14,865 bases of DNA from assembly GCA_947632315.1 (NCBI GenBank), contig CANROV010000033.1, positions 1-14,865 on the forward strand, read 5' to 3'. A model generated the notes under the pieces. That model searched no databases, was not told the origin of the DNA, and saw nothing but the letters and a program-made list of their open reading frames with translations. Origin of the DNA: Candidatus Gastranaerophilales bacterium. GTDB taxonomy: Bacteria > Cyanobacteriota > Vampirovibrionia > Gastranaerophilales > Gastranaerophilaceae. Positions 1 to 5,790 of the stretch are shown here, piece after piece. The translations under genes and the position numbers were made by a program. Each line of letters opens with the position of its first letter. Position 1 is the first letter of the stretch.

Positions 1-25
1 AATATAATGTCAACTAAGAAGCAAT

Positions 26-53
26 AAAAAAACCGCAATATTGCGGTTTTTTT
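26..53 (-). terminator. Palindromic intrinsic terminator of rpsO
   Basis: A perfect 28-base palindrome with seven A, the core CCGCAATATTGCGG and seven T. It begins 15 bases past the rpsO stop codon. Because of the symmetry it forms a hairpin with a U-tract on either strand, so it could also stop transcription entering from the left on the plus strand. Nothing else is recognisable in bases 1-25. Confidence 0.9.
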
Positions 54-68
54 AAATTAAATTTTAAG

Positions 69-344
69 CTATTTTGCTTCTCTTATGTTTAGCTTTTTAA
101 TAAGAGCTCTGTATTCTTCAAGGTTTCTGTCTTTTAAGTAAGAAAGTAATCTTTTTCTTCTTCCTACCATCATTAAAAGACCTCGTCTGCCTTGGAAATC
201 TTTTTGATTAGTTTTTAAATGCTCCGTTAATTCAGAAATTTTTTCGGTTAATAAAGCGATTTGGGTTTCAACGCTTCCTGTATCTTTATCATTTTTACCG
301 TATTTTGCAACAATTTCTGCTTTGTTTTTTAAATTAATTGCCAT
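69..344 (-). CDS. rpsO: 30S ribosomal protein S15
   Basis: A 91-residue protein starting MAINLKNKAEIVAKYG, close to the usual 88-90 residues of bacterial S15. S15 binds the central domain of 16S rRNA early in assembly of the 30S platform. Family signatures visible are the T-G-S-V-E-T-Q-I-A-L-L stretch, GRRGLLMMVGRRKRLLSYL, and a C-terminal RYRALI-like helix (here EEYRALIKKLNI). The open frame extends upstream to 428, but the ATG at 344 is chosen because it has an AAAGGA ribosome-binding site about 8 bases before it and because the added 28 residues are not S15-like. The stop is TAG, followed by a strong terminator. The gene appears monocistronic, with its own promoter just downstream of the M20 remnant. 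Confidence 0.97.
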   Translation of the reverse strand: MAINLKNKAEIVAKYGKNDKDTGSVETQIALLTEKISELTEHLKTNQKDFQGRRGLLMMVGRRKRLLSYLKDRNLEEYRALIKKLNIREAK

Positions 345-369
345 TCTTTTTTCCTTTTTCAATATTTGT

Positions 370-390
370 GACTTTGTCGGTGGGTAAGTC
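370..390 (-). promoter_or_regulatory. Short hairpin in rpsO leader
   Basis: GACTT (370-374) and AAGTC (386-390) form a five-base-pair stem with an 11-base loop at the 5' end of the predicted rpsO mRNA. S15 represses its own translation through structured leaders in several phyla, so this could be part of such an element. The stem is short and no S15-binding motif can be proven by eye. Confidence 0.3.
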
Positions 391-399
391 TTATGCATT

Positions 400-428
400 A
401 TAATAATAAGAATAAAATATAATTTCAA
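400..428 (-). promoter_or_regulatory. Predicted sigma-70-type promoter of rpsO
   Basis: On the minus strand TTGAAA (428-423) is followed after 17 bases by TATTAT (405-400); an overlapping perfect TATAAT lies at 402-397 with 20-base spacing. Transcription would start near 390, giving a leader of about 45 bases before the rpsO ATG. It lies in the short gap after the M20 stop codon. Confidence 0.6.
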
Positions 429-453
429 GTATTTCGGTAATTTTTCTTAAAAT

Positions 454-1689
454 TTAGATATTGTTAAAAACCTTAAAGAATTCTTTTAAGAATTCATAGC
501 CTTTAATATATGTTTTATAGTTTATTTGTTCATCATTTGAATGCATATTAAATACATCTGCCATGCCTATTAATACCGGTTTAAAAGTTTTATTATATTT
601 ATTTTTCTTACTTGCATAAATATGAGTTTCAGCTCCGGCATGGAATGAAGATATATCGAGCTTTAAATTTAAGTTTTCACCTGCCGATTTAGCTGTATTA
701 ATAAGAGTTTCATCACTGCTTTTTTCAAAAGGAGGCAAATGCACTGAAGTTTCGGCAGCTGCTAAAGCCAGACCTTCATATTTTTTATTAAAATTATCAA
801 CAATTCCTTTTATTTCGTTTATTAAATCATTTTCAAATTCTTTATTAGAGCTTCTTATTGAGTATGCTGCACCTGCTTTTATGTTAATAACATTAGTTAT
901 GGCTTTATCCAATATGGTATCAAGGTATTCATTAGCGGGAACGGAAGAATTTTTAATGTTATCAATTGCAGTTTGAATTCCACCGCCTGCGATGACTCCT
1001 AAATTAATGGAAGTAATAACTCCGTAATTATCTTTTTTATAAACTCCTTGAGGAATTTCATCAACAAGTTCGGCGATAAGTTTAGCGGCATTTAATCTTG
1101 ATTTATCGTCAATATCTATTCCCGAATGTCCGCCTTTTAATCCTTTTACTTTTATAACAAGTTTAGTATATCCTGCGCCTGAAATTTGAACTTGACCCAG
1201 TTTATCCGCATCAAGGACAAGTACATGCTCTGATTCAATTTCATCCGTTTTAATATTATGGATACCTGTCATATTTTGTTCTTCATCACGGGTGAATATA
1301 ATTTCAAGTCCGCCGTGTTTCAGTTCTTTATTTTGAGATAATTCTTAAGCCAGCAATATGGCAGCGGCAACTCCTGCTTTGTCATCGGCGCCTAAAGTTC
1401 GTGTTTTATCGGTTTCAATAATATCTCCGTTTAGTTTTATATTGACAGGTGAATCATCACCTACCACATCCATATGGGCGCTTAGCAACAGAGGCTTTTT
1501 GGTGTTATCCGTTGCATATACTTTTGCTCTTATATTTCCGTAATTATCTTTTTTTGCTTCAATGTTATTTTCTTTAAAAATTTCTAGTATTTTTTCAATA
1601 ACTTTATCTTCTCTTAGTGACGGAGAAGGGATTTGTGCCAAAGTGCAAAATAAGTCGATTAATTTATATTTTTTTCTTAATGTTTCCAT
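454..1689 (-). pseudogene. M20-family metallopeptidase, interrupted by one in-frame TAA
   Basis: The intact product would be about 411 residues: a cytosolic zinc-dependent di-/tripeptidase or aminoacylhistidine dipeptidase (PepT/PepD-like M20). Codon 115 (bases 1345-1347) is TAA; the frame is open and conserved on both sides. Piece one (1-114) carries the metal ligands in SAHMDVVG (H72, D74) and LGADDKAG (D102). The second part carries the catalytic pair in FTRDEEQ (E136/E137), VLDAD, the PepD-like VKGLKGGHSG and a late ligand region FHAGAETHIYA. Start ATG at 1689 has a strong AAGGAGA site (1695-1701). The first usable downstream ATG (codon 140, base 1272) lies past E136/E137, so restarting there could not give an active enzyme. 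Likely a recent nonsense mutation or a sequencing or assembly error. Exact M20 subfamily is uncertain. Confidence 0.85.
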
Positions 1690-1710
1690 TTTTATCTCCT
1701 TTTATTTTTG

Positions 1711-1716
1711 ATTATA
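1711..1716 (-). promoter_or_regulatory. -10 element for the M20 peptidase gene
   Basis: A perfect TATAAT on the minus strand, 22 bases upstream of the ATG at 1689 and just upstream of its Shine-Dalgarno site. No good -35 hexamer is seen at 17 bases (TATACT only), so the promoter may be weak or activator-dependent. Confidence 0.4.
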
Positions 1717-1743
1717 GACTATATTTAACTAATAGTATATAAT
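1715..1743 (+). promoter_or_regulatory. Predicted promoter of the RHH regulator
   Basis: TAGACT (1715-1720), 17 bases, then TATAAT (1738-1743); a second perfect TATAAT lies at 1752-1757. Either would give a short leader before the ATG at 1777. The region is shared with the divergent M20 gene. Confidence 0.45.
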
Positions 1744-1752
1744 TATATTAGT
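1728..1752. promoter_or_regulatory. Inverted repeat, candidate RHH operator
   Basis: ACTAATA (1728-1734) and TATTAGT (1746-1752) are perfect 7-base arms around an 11-base AT-only spacer. The repeat covers the spacer and -10 region of the RHH promoter and lies between the two divergent genes. Ribbon-helix-helix proteins commonly repress themselves from such sites. AT-only composition makes chance symmetry more likely than usual. Confidence 0.4.
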
Positions 1753-1776
1753 ATAATATAAGTGTAAGGAAAAATT

Positions 1777-1965
1777 ATGGCGAAAGTGTTATTATCCATC
1801 CCTGAAAAATTTTTAAATCAAATTGATGAAATTGCTAATCAGGAGCAGAGAACAAGAAGTGAACTGATTCGTGAAGCTTTAAGAACGTATATGAAAAGAA
1901 ATGTCATGTTCGATGTAAAGAAATCTAATGAACAGGCGGAAATTTTAGATAAACTTTTAGACTAA
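1777..1965 (+). CDS. Ribbon-helix-helix (CopG/Arc-type) DNA-binding protein
   Basis: A 62-residue protein with the complete RHH pattern. A short N-terminal strand, KVLLSIP (3-9), would enter the DNA major groove; helix 1, EKFLNQIDEIANQE, follows; then the typical turn RTRSELIREALRTYM of helix 2. The C-terminal tail (residues 43-62) is charged and could contact a partner or be disordered. RHH proteins act as dimers and are either antitoxins or stand-alone regulators. No toxin gene follows: the next 317 bases contain no protein gene. A stand-alone regulator, of itself and perhaps of the divergent M20 gene, is therefore more likely than a toxin-antitoxin pair. AAGGA ribosome-binding site 8 bases before the ATG; stop TAA. 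Confidence 0.85.
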   Translation: MAKVLLSIPEKFLNQIDEIANQEQRTRSELIREALRTYMKRNVMFDVKKSNEQAEILDKLLD

Positions 1966-2044
1966 ATATTTTAATTTGAATTCAAAGCATGTTTATTTTT
2001 GTTAACCAAATTTTGCTGTAGTTAATACCTATACAGTGCTTTAC

Positions 2045-2075
2045 TTGAATTTTTAAATTTACGTAATATTATAAT
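2045..2075 (+). promoter_or_regulatory. Predicted promoter of the transglycosylase-nrtR unit
   Basis: TTGAAT (2045-2050) is followed after 16 bases by TATTAT (2067-2072), overlapping a perfect TATAAT (2070-2075, 19-base spacing). Transcription would start near 2080, leaving an unusually long untranslated leader of about 200 bases before the ATG at 2283. Confidence 0.5.
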
Positions 2076-2081
2076 AAAAAG

Positions 2082-2282
2082 ACTTTAAAAGCTTATAGTC
2101 CGATAAAGATTTTTCGATTAAAAAACCGATAAATTTTTGAGAGGCGTCTTTAAGTAACATTATCAGAAAAAAATAAAGGCGCAGGACGCAGGGTAGATAA
2201 TTAAGAATATTTAAGCTTTAAATGAAATATTATTGGTTAAATGCCCGACTACGGCCCCGGATTAGAAATATGAGGATATACC
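2082..2282 (+). promoter_or_regulatory. Long, probably structured 5' leader of the transglycosylase gene
   Basis: This stretch contains no plausible gene. Against AT-rich surroundings it holds three GC-rich patches: about 2141-2149, 2178-2193 and 2243-2260 (GCCCGACTACGGCCCCGG). Pairings found by eye: a hairpin at 2198-2239 with two 7-base-pair segments (two of the pairs G-U) split by one mismatch, GGG/CCC closing it (2191-2193 with 2244-2246), and TAGTC (2096-2100) with GACTA (2247-2251) as a long-range closing stem. An alternative GTAG/CTAC pairing (2193-2196 with 2249-2252) would compete with the last, suggesting switching. A near-repeat CCGATAAA occurs at 2100 and 2126. No known riboswitch consensus was recognised. 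The GAGGAT ribosome-binding site follows at 2272-2277. Confidence 0.45.
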
Positions 2283-2882
2283 ATGGCTCGAAAAGTATTA
2301 ATAATAATTTTTACTACATTTTTTACATTGTTTTTATTTCCGTTAAAATCTATGGCGGATGCGGTATCAAAAGTTACAATAAAAGAATTAATTGTAAAAC
2401 ATTCAATGGAGTTAGGTATAGACCCGGCTTTAGCATTAAGTATAGCAAAAGCAGAGTCTAATTTCTGCCACGAAAAAAAGAGCAGATATGGTGCCGTAGG
2501 TGTGTTCCAACTTATGCCGAACACTGCAAAAAAAATGGGATTTAACCCATATCATGTGAGTGAAAATATAAAAGCAGGTATAACTTATTATAAGTTAATG
2601 TATAATAAGTTTGGCTCAATGGAGCTTGCTCTCGCAGCTTATAATGCAGGGCCGGGTAATGTAAGAAAGTATAACGGAATTCCTCCTTTTGGAGAAACAA
2701 AAAAGTTTATTAATTCAATAAAAAACAGTTATAATTATTTAAAAATAAATCCGGATCCGGCTATTATAGGATATAAAAATTCAATAAAAAATATTGGTGA
2801 TTATACTTGTGATGAGGATTTCGATTTCAGAAAAAAACAAGAAGAACTGGTATATTTATACCTTTCAAATATAGGAATTTAG
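2283..2882 (+). CDS. Secreted SLT-family lytic transglycosylase
   Basis: A 199-residue exported enzyme predicted to cleave the MurNAc-GlcNAc bond of peptidoglycan in the periplasm, forming 1,6-anhydro ends (GH23/SLT fold). Residues 1-25 are a signal peptide: a positive start (ARK), a hydrophobic core, and a likely type I cleavage site SMA|DA. The SLT domain spans about 33-145: catalytic Glu58 in IAKAESNF, then YGAVGVFQLMPNTA, then LALAAYNAGPGNV, the three hallmark motifs in order. The tail (about 146-199) is not recognised. This is a small single-domain member without LysM. Start ATG at 2283 with GAGGAT 5 bases before it. The nrtR-like gene follows after 12 bases, so the two are probably co-transcribed from the promoter upstream of the long leader. 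Confidence 0.93.
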   Translation: MARKVLIIIFTTFFTLFLFPLKSMADAVSKVTIKELIVKHSMELGIDPALALSIAKAESNFCHEKKSRYGAVGVFQLMPNTAKKMGFNPYHVSENIKAGITYYKLMYNKFGSMELALAAYNAGPGNVRKYNGIPPFGETKKFINSIKNSYNYLKINPDPAIIGYKNSIKNIGDYTCDEDFDFRKKQEELVYLYLSNIGI

Positions 2883-2894
2883 GGTAGGATAGGG

Positions 2895-3575
2895 ATGTTT
2901 CAAGAAATAAAAACCCATGAAATAACAACCGACGTAGTTATATTTACAATTAAAGACAGTAAATTACAGGTATTATTGGTAAAACGTGCAAACGAACCGT
3001 TTAAAGGCAGATGGGCAATACCGGGAGGTTTCATCAGATTATCGGAAAATTTGGATAATGCTGCTTTAAGAATTTTAAAAGAAAAAACGAATGTAGATAA
3101 TATATACCTTGAACAATTATACACTTTCGGCGATCCGCTTCGCTACCCTAATTCAAGGGTAATAACATGTGCTTATTTCGCACTTATAAGAAGTGATGAC
3201 ATAAAATTATCTTTTGATAATTCTCAGGGTATAACGGAAGTTCAATGGCATGAAGTATACAACTTGCCTACGTTGGCATTCGACCATAAGGAAATTATAG
3301 AATACTCAATAAAAAGAATGAGAGAACGTCTTGAATTTTGTCCTATAGCATTCCAGCTTTTACCGGAAAAGTTTACTCTTACGGAACTTCAAAAATCTTA
3401 TGAGCTTATTTTAGGCTCAAAGCTGGATAAACGTAACTTTAGGAAAAAAGTGCTTACTGGTACTGTATTAAAAGAGTTAAATGAGTACACAAAAATCGGC
3501 TCAAAACGACCTGCAAGGTTATATTCTTTTGATGAAATTACTTTAGATTCAAAAAGAGGGCATTTTTTCTCTTAA
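2895..3575 (+). CDS. NrtR-type Nudix-domain transcriptional regulator
   Basis: A 226-residue protein with an N-terminal Nudix domain (about 8-145) and a C-terminal winged helix (about 155-215, FTLTELQKSYELILG to PARLYSF). This is the NrtR architecture, in which the Nudix domain senses ADP-ribose or a related NAD-cycle metabolite and the wing binds DNA. The Nudix box runs G45 to V67. It keeps G45, E51, R59 and E63, but the expected E60 and E64 are Ile and Lys and the Gly is Asn. Hydrolase activity is therefore probably lost, as in many NrtR repressors. It sits 12 bases after the lytic transglycosylase, with no NAD gene nearby, so its target is unknown. An ADP-ribose pyrophosphatase is the alternative, less likely because of those substitutions. 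Confidence 0.85.
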   Translation: MFQEIKTHEITTDVVIFTIKDSKLQVLLVKRANEPFKGRWAIPGGFIRLSENLDNAALRILKEKTNVDNIYLEQLYTFGDPLRYPNSRVITCAYFALIRSDDIKLSFDNSQGITEVQWHEVYNLPTLAFDHKEIIEYSIKRMRERLEFCPIAFQLLPEKFTLTELQKSYELILGSKLDKRNFRKKVLTGTVLKELNEYTKIGSKRPARLYSFDEITLDSKRGHFFS

Positions 3576-3734
3576 TTTATATATGAATTGAACTTTTTCT
3601 TAATTTTTCAGTTGATAACGAATTAGTGTACTTTTTGCATTTGTAAATCTTTATTTAGATTAAAGAAATAATTTAAACTTTTAATAAAAATTTGTGCTAA
3701 ATTTGTAATGTAAATGAGATTATTAATTTAAAAA

Positions 3735-3740
3735 TATAAT
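3735..3740 (+). promoter_or_regulatory. -10 element upstream of the winged-helix gene
   Basis: A perfect TATAAT 44 bases before the ATG at 3785. No convincing -35 hexamer stands at the right distance. The rest of the gap 3576-3784 is AT-rich with no gene, RNA or clear terminator seen. Confidence 0.35.
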
Positions 3741-3784
3741 AATTTCAATCAGTTTACAGTTGAGAGTCAAGGAGATTTATTGGT

Positions 3785-4405
3785 ATGAGCGAATACTTGA
3801 GCAAAGAGGAAATTCGTAAGTGGAGAAGCTCATTAGAACGCATAACTCTTGAAGAATATGCGGCAAGGTTAGGAAAAGTAATTCAAGAAGAAAAACACGA
3901 TGATAGTTTAGTAGATAGCGTAATTTTTAGATCTTTAAACTCAATGTCAACGGATAGTTATGTTCCTAAAACAGAAAAAATACAAACTATCGCACTTAAA
4001 TCTTTCCAAAAAGAAAAAGATATAAAAGAAGATAAATCAGTTAAAGAAATAAAAGAAATAAAGCCAACAATAAAAAAAGAAGAAAAACAGGTAAAACCTG
4101 AAAAAACAATCAAAAAGGTTAAATCAGCACCTGTCCAAAAGAAGAAGACTGCTTCCTCGGCTTTAAAGTCAAAAAAGATAAAAGAAACTGATATTTCATT
4201 TAAAAAAGCATTGACAACAAGAGAACAGTTAGTGTTTGATCATTTCTTTGAAAATAAAAATACTATTGTTTATGCTAAAGATTTGGCTAAAATACTTGAA
4301 CTTCCGAGAGATTATGTATATAAATATATCAAAAATCTCAGAAGTAAATTGAATGAAAATATACTCCAAAATGCTGATAACGGCGGGTATTTGTTGAAAG
4401 TATAA
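3785..4405 (+). CDS. Winged-helix DNA-binding protein with Lys-rich linker
   Basis: A 206-residue protein in three parts. Residues 1-58 are a charged helical N-terminal domain not recognised (SKEEIRKWRSSLERITLEEY). Residues about 60-140 are a low-complexity Lys/Glu linker (KEIKEIKP, KPEKTIKK). Residues 143-206 are a winged helix resembling the OmpR/PhoB effector domain: LTTREQLVFDHFFENKN, a VYAKDLAKIL helix, the recognition-helix region YVYKYIKNLRSKL, and the C-terminal hairpin GGYLLKV. There is no receiver or sensor domain, so it is not a classical response regulator. AAGGAG lies about 10 bases before the ATG. Only two bases separate its stop from the next ATG, so translation of the CoA-activase-like protein is probably coupled and the regulator may act with it. 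Function inferred from fold only. Confidence 0.75.
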   Translation: MSEYLSKEEIRKWRSSLERITLEEYAARLGKVIQEEKHDDSLVDSVIFRSLNSMSTDSYVPKTEKIQTIALKSFQKEKDIKEDKSVKEIKEIKPTIKKEEKQVKPEKTIKKVKSAPVQKKKTASSALKSKKIKETDISFKKALTTREQLVFDHFFENKNTIVYAKDLAKILELPRDYVYKYIKNLRSKLNENILQNADNGGYLLKV

Positions 4406-4407
4406 GT

Positions 4408-5541
4408 ATGAAAAGGCGAGGAAAAAAAGTAATAAAAGTTGCATTTCCGCATATGGGAAATGTATGTATTGCTTGGGCTTCTGCACTTAAAAAATTAGGT
4501 ATAGAACCTGTTATTCCGCCTCATACAAACAAAAGGACTTTGGAATTAGCAAATAAATACAGTCCTGATTCTATTTGCCTTCCCTATAAGCTTGTTTTGG
4601 GAAATTTTTTACAAGCAATAGAAAAAGATGCCGATTATGTTGCAATGATTTCATCCCCCGGTATTTGCCGTCTCGGTGAATACGGTCAAAGTATTAAAAA
4701 TGTTCTAAAAGATATGGGCTATGAATCAAAATATATTGAATTACAGCTATATGACGGATTTAAAGGAATGTATAAATTTTTAACCGAACTTTCGGGGGTT
4801 AAAAATCCTATTACATTAATTAAAGCAATTAATATAGCAGTGAGAAAAGTCTTTGTTTTGGATAAAATTGAAAACTTATTTTCATACTACAGAGCAAGAG
4901 AAATTACTGTTGGAACGGCAGAAAAATATTATAATAAGGCTCTTGATATGATAATGGAAGCTGATAATGTAAAATCATTGAAAAAAGCCGAGAAAAATGC
5001 AATAGCCGAATTGAAAAAAACTCAAATTGACCCCGCAAGAGATGTTGTTAATGTTGATATTACAGGTGAAATATTTCTTGTGCAGGATCCTTTTTCTAAT
5101 CAGAATATTGAAAAAGAATTGGGCAGGATGGGAGTGCAAACAAAAAGAAGTCTTACAGTTTCAGGATTTTTAAAGGATGCTATTATCCCTAAATTCTTTA
5201 AAAAAGGCGAAACACATTTAGAACGTGCTTTTAGAATGGCAAAACCTTATTTAATGCGTGATATAGGCGGTGACGCTTTAGAATCGGTAAGTGATGTCGC
5301 TTATGCTAATGCAAAAGGTACTGACGGAATTATCCACGTCAGCCCCTTTACTTGTATGCCTGAAATAATGTCGCAAAATATCTTTCCTTCCATGCGTGAA
5401 AACTGCGATATCCCTATTCTTACCTTAATTATGGATGAACAAACGGGAAGAGCCGGTTATATTACACGTCTTGAGGCATTCGTTGATTTAATGAAAAGAA
5501 AAAAATATATCAATAAGAAAAAAGAACAAGTTAAAATATAA
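4408..5541 (+). CDS. DUF2229/COG3581-type CoA-dehydratase-activase-related protein
   Basis: A 377-residue cytosolic protein of the family linked to 2-hydroxyacyl-CoA dehydratase activases and BadF/HgdC-type enzymes, expected to carry an oxygen-sensitive Fe-S cluster. Family-like segments are VAFPHMGNVCIAW (12-24), NKYSPDSICLPYKLVLGNF (C57), SSPGICRLGEYGQ (C87), HVSPFTCMPE (C316) and DEQTGRAGYITRLEAFVDLM near the end. C57, C87 and C316, perhaps with C20 or C333, are the candidate cluster ligands. The ASKHA-type ATPase module often fused to or encoded beside these proteins is absent, so this is a stand-alone module whose partner, if any, is elsewhere. It is probably co-expressed with the winged-helix protein two bases upstream. 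Its unit ends at a good terminator. Substrate unknown. Confidence 0.8.
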   Translation: MKRRGKKVIKVAFPHMGNVCIAWASALKKLGIEPVIPPHTNKRTLELANKYSPDSICLPYKLVLGNFLQAIEKDADYVAMISSPGICRLGEYGQSIKNVLKDMGYESKYIELQLYDGFKGMYKFLTELSGVKNPITLIKAINIAVRKVFVLDKIENLFSYYRAREITVGTAEKYYNKALDMIMEADNVKSLKKAEKNAIAELKKTQIDPARDVVNVDITGEIFLVQDPFSNQNIEKELGRMGVQTKRSLTVSGFLKDAIIPKFFKKGETHLERAFRMAKPYLMRDIGGDALESVSDVAYANAKGTDGIIHVSPFTCMPEIMSQNIFPSMRENCDIPILTLIMDEQTGRAGYITRLEAFVDLMKRKKYINKKKEQVKI

Positions 5542-5575
5542 ATCATTAAGTTTTGTAAAGTATTAAAAGTATAAT

Positions 5576-5612
5576 AAACATTAGGTTTTTGAAAATTTCC
5601 TAATGTTTTTTT
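5576..5612 (+). terminator. Intrinsic terminator after the CoA-activase-like gene
   Basis: Perfect 10-base arms AAACATTAGG (5576-5585) and CCTAATGTTT (5599-5608) with a 13-base loop, running into a T-tract through 5612. It begins 35 bases after the stop codon. Confidence 0.85.
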
Positions 5613-5649
5613 AATCAAACAAGCAATTATTTAAAAGTTATATACTTTA

Positions 5650-5790
5650 TATATATGTAGATAATAAACACAAGATATTAAGAGAGAAACCTAATTAATT
5701 ATATTCATACATACCTTACTTACTACCTTTACTAACACACGAGGAAATTGAAAAAGATTTCAGAGGAACCGTAAAAAGTTCCTTTTTTTT
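5650..5790 (+). ncRNA. Candidate intergenic small RNA
   Basis: Between two terminators on the plus strand lies a stretch with no open frame, whose own transcript would end at a strong hairpin and T-tract (5762-5790). The only downstream gene is on the other strand, so the second terminator serves no visible protein gene. A GATAAT-like -10 lies at 5660-5665, without a convincing -35, so the 5' end is approximate. The body has a pyrimidine-rich, apparently unpaired segment (about 5707-5733) with two close ACCTT-type words that could pair with purine-rich ribosome-binding sites. A hairpin follows (GAAAT 5744-5748 with ATTTC 5757-5761), then the terminator stem. It is not tmRNA, SRP RNA or 6S RNA by eye. 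Confidence 0.5.
5762..5790 (+). terminator. Intrinsic terminator of the candidate small RNA
   Basis: AGGAAC (5764-5769) pairs with GTTCCT (5778-5783) across an 8-base loop, extendable by a wobble and an A-T pair at 5762-5763, and runs directly into eight T (5783-5790). The T-tract abuts the stop codon of the convergent radical SAM gene. On the minus strand the stem lacks a following U-tract. Confidence 0.85.

Noticed and set aside
345..428. Upstream extension of rpsO by 28 residues
   Set aside because: The added residues are unlike S15, while the ATG at 344 has a good ribosome-binding site and gives the normal S15 length; the region also contains the predicted promoter.
1345..1347. Stop-codon reassignment or programmed readthrough as the explanation for the internal TAA
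   Set aside because: TAA ends several intact genes in this window (for example the RHH and CoA-activase-like genes) and no readthrough signal was recognised after this one.
1777..1965. Toxin-antitoxin pair with the RHH protein as antitoxin
   Set aside because: No toxin-like gene lies next to it on either strand; the following 317 bases are noncoding and the upstream neighbour is a peptidase.
1975..1986. 12-base palindrome TTTGAATTCAAA after the RHH gene
   Set aside because: Short, AT-rich and without a T-tract; not convincing as terminator or operator.
2082..2282. c-di-GMP (GEMM), c-di-AMP (ydaO), lysine, cobalamin or mini-ykkC riboswitch, or a tRNA
   Set aside because: The invariant sequence blocks of these classes are not present; only short resemblances such as GGACGCA occur, with wrong spacing. 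No tRNA T-loop or acceptor stem is seen.
3554..3573. AAGAG/CTCTT stem at the end of the NrtR-like gene as a terminator
   Set aside because: Five pairs with a long loop, inside the coding end, and no T-tract directly after it.
5749..5775. Leader peptide of eight codons from TTG at 5749
   Set aside because: Start would be TTG with a ribosome-binding site too close, and no plus-strand gene follows for it to control.
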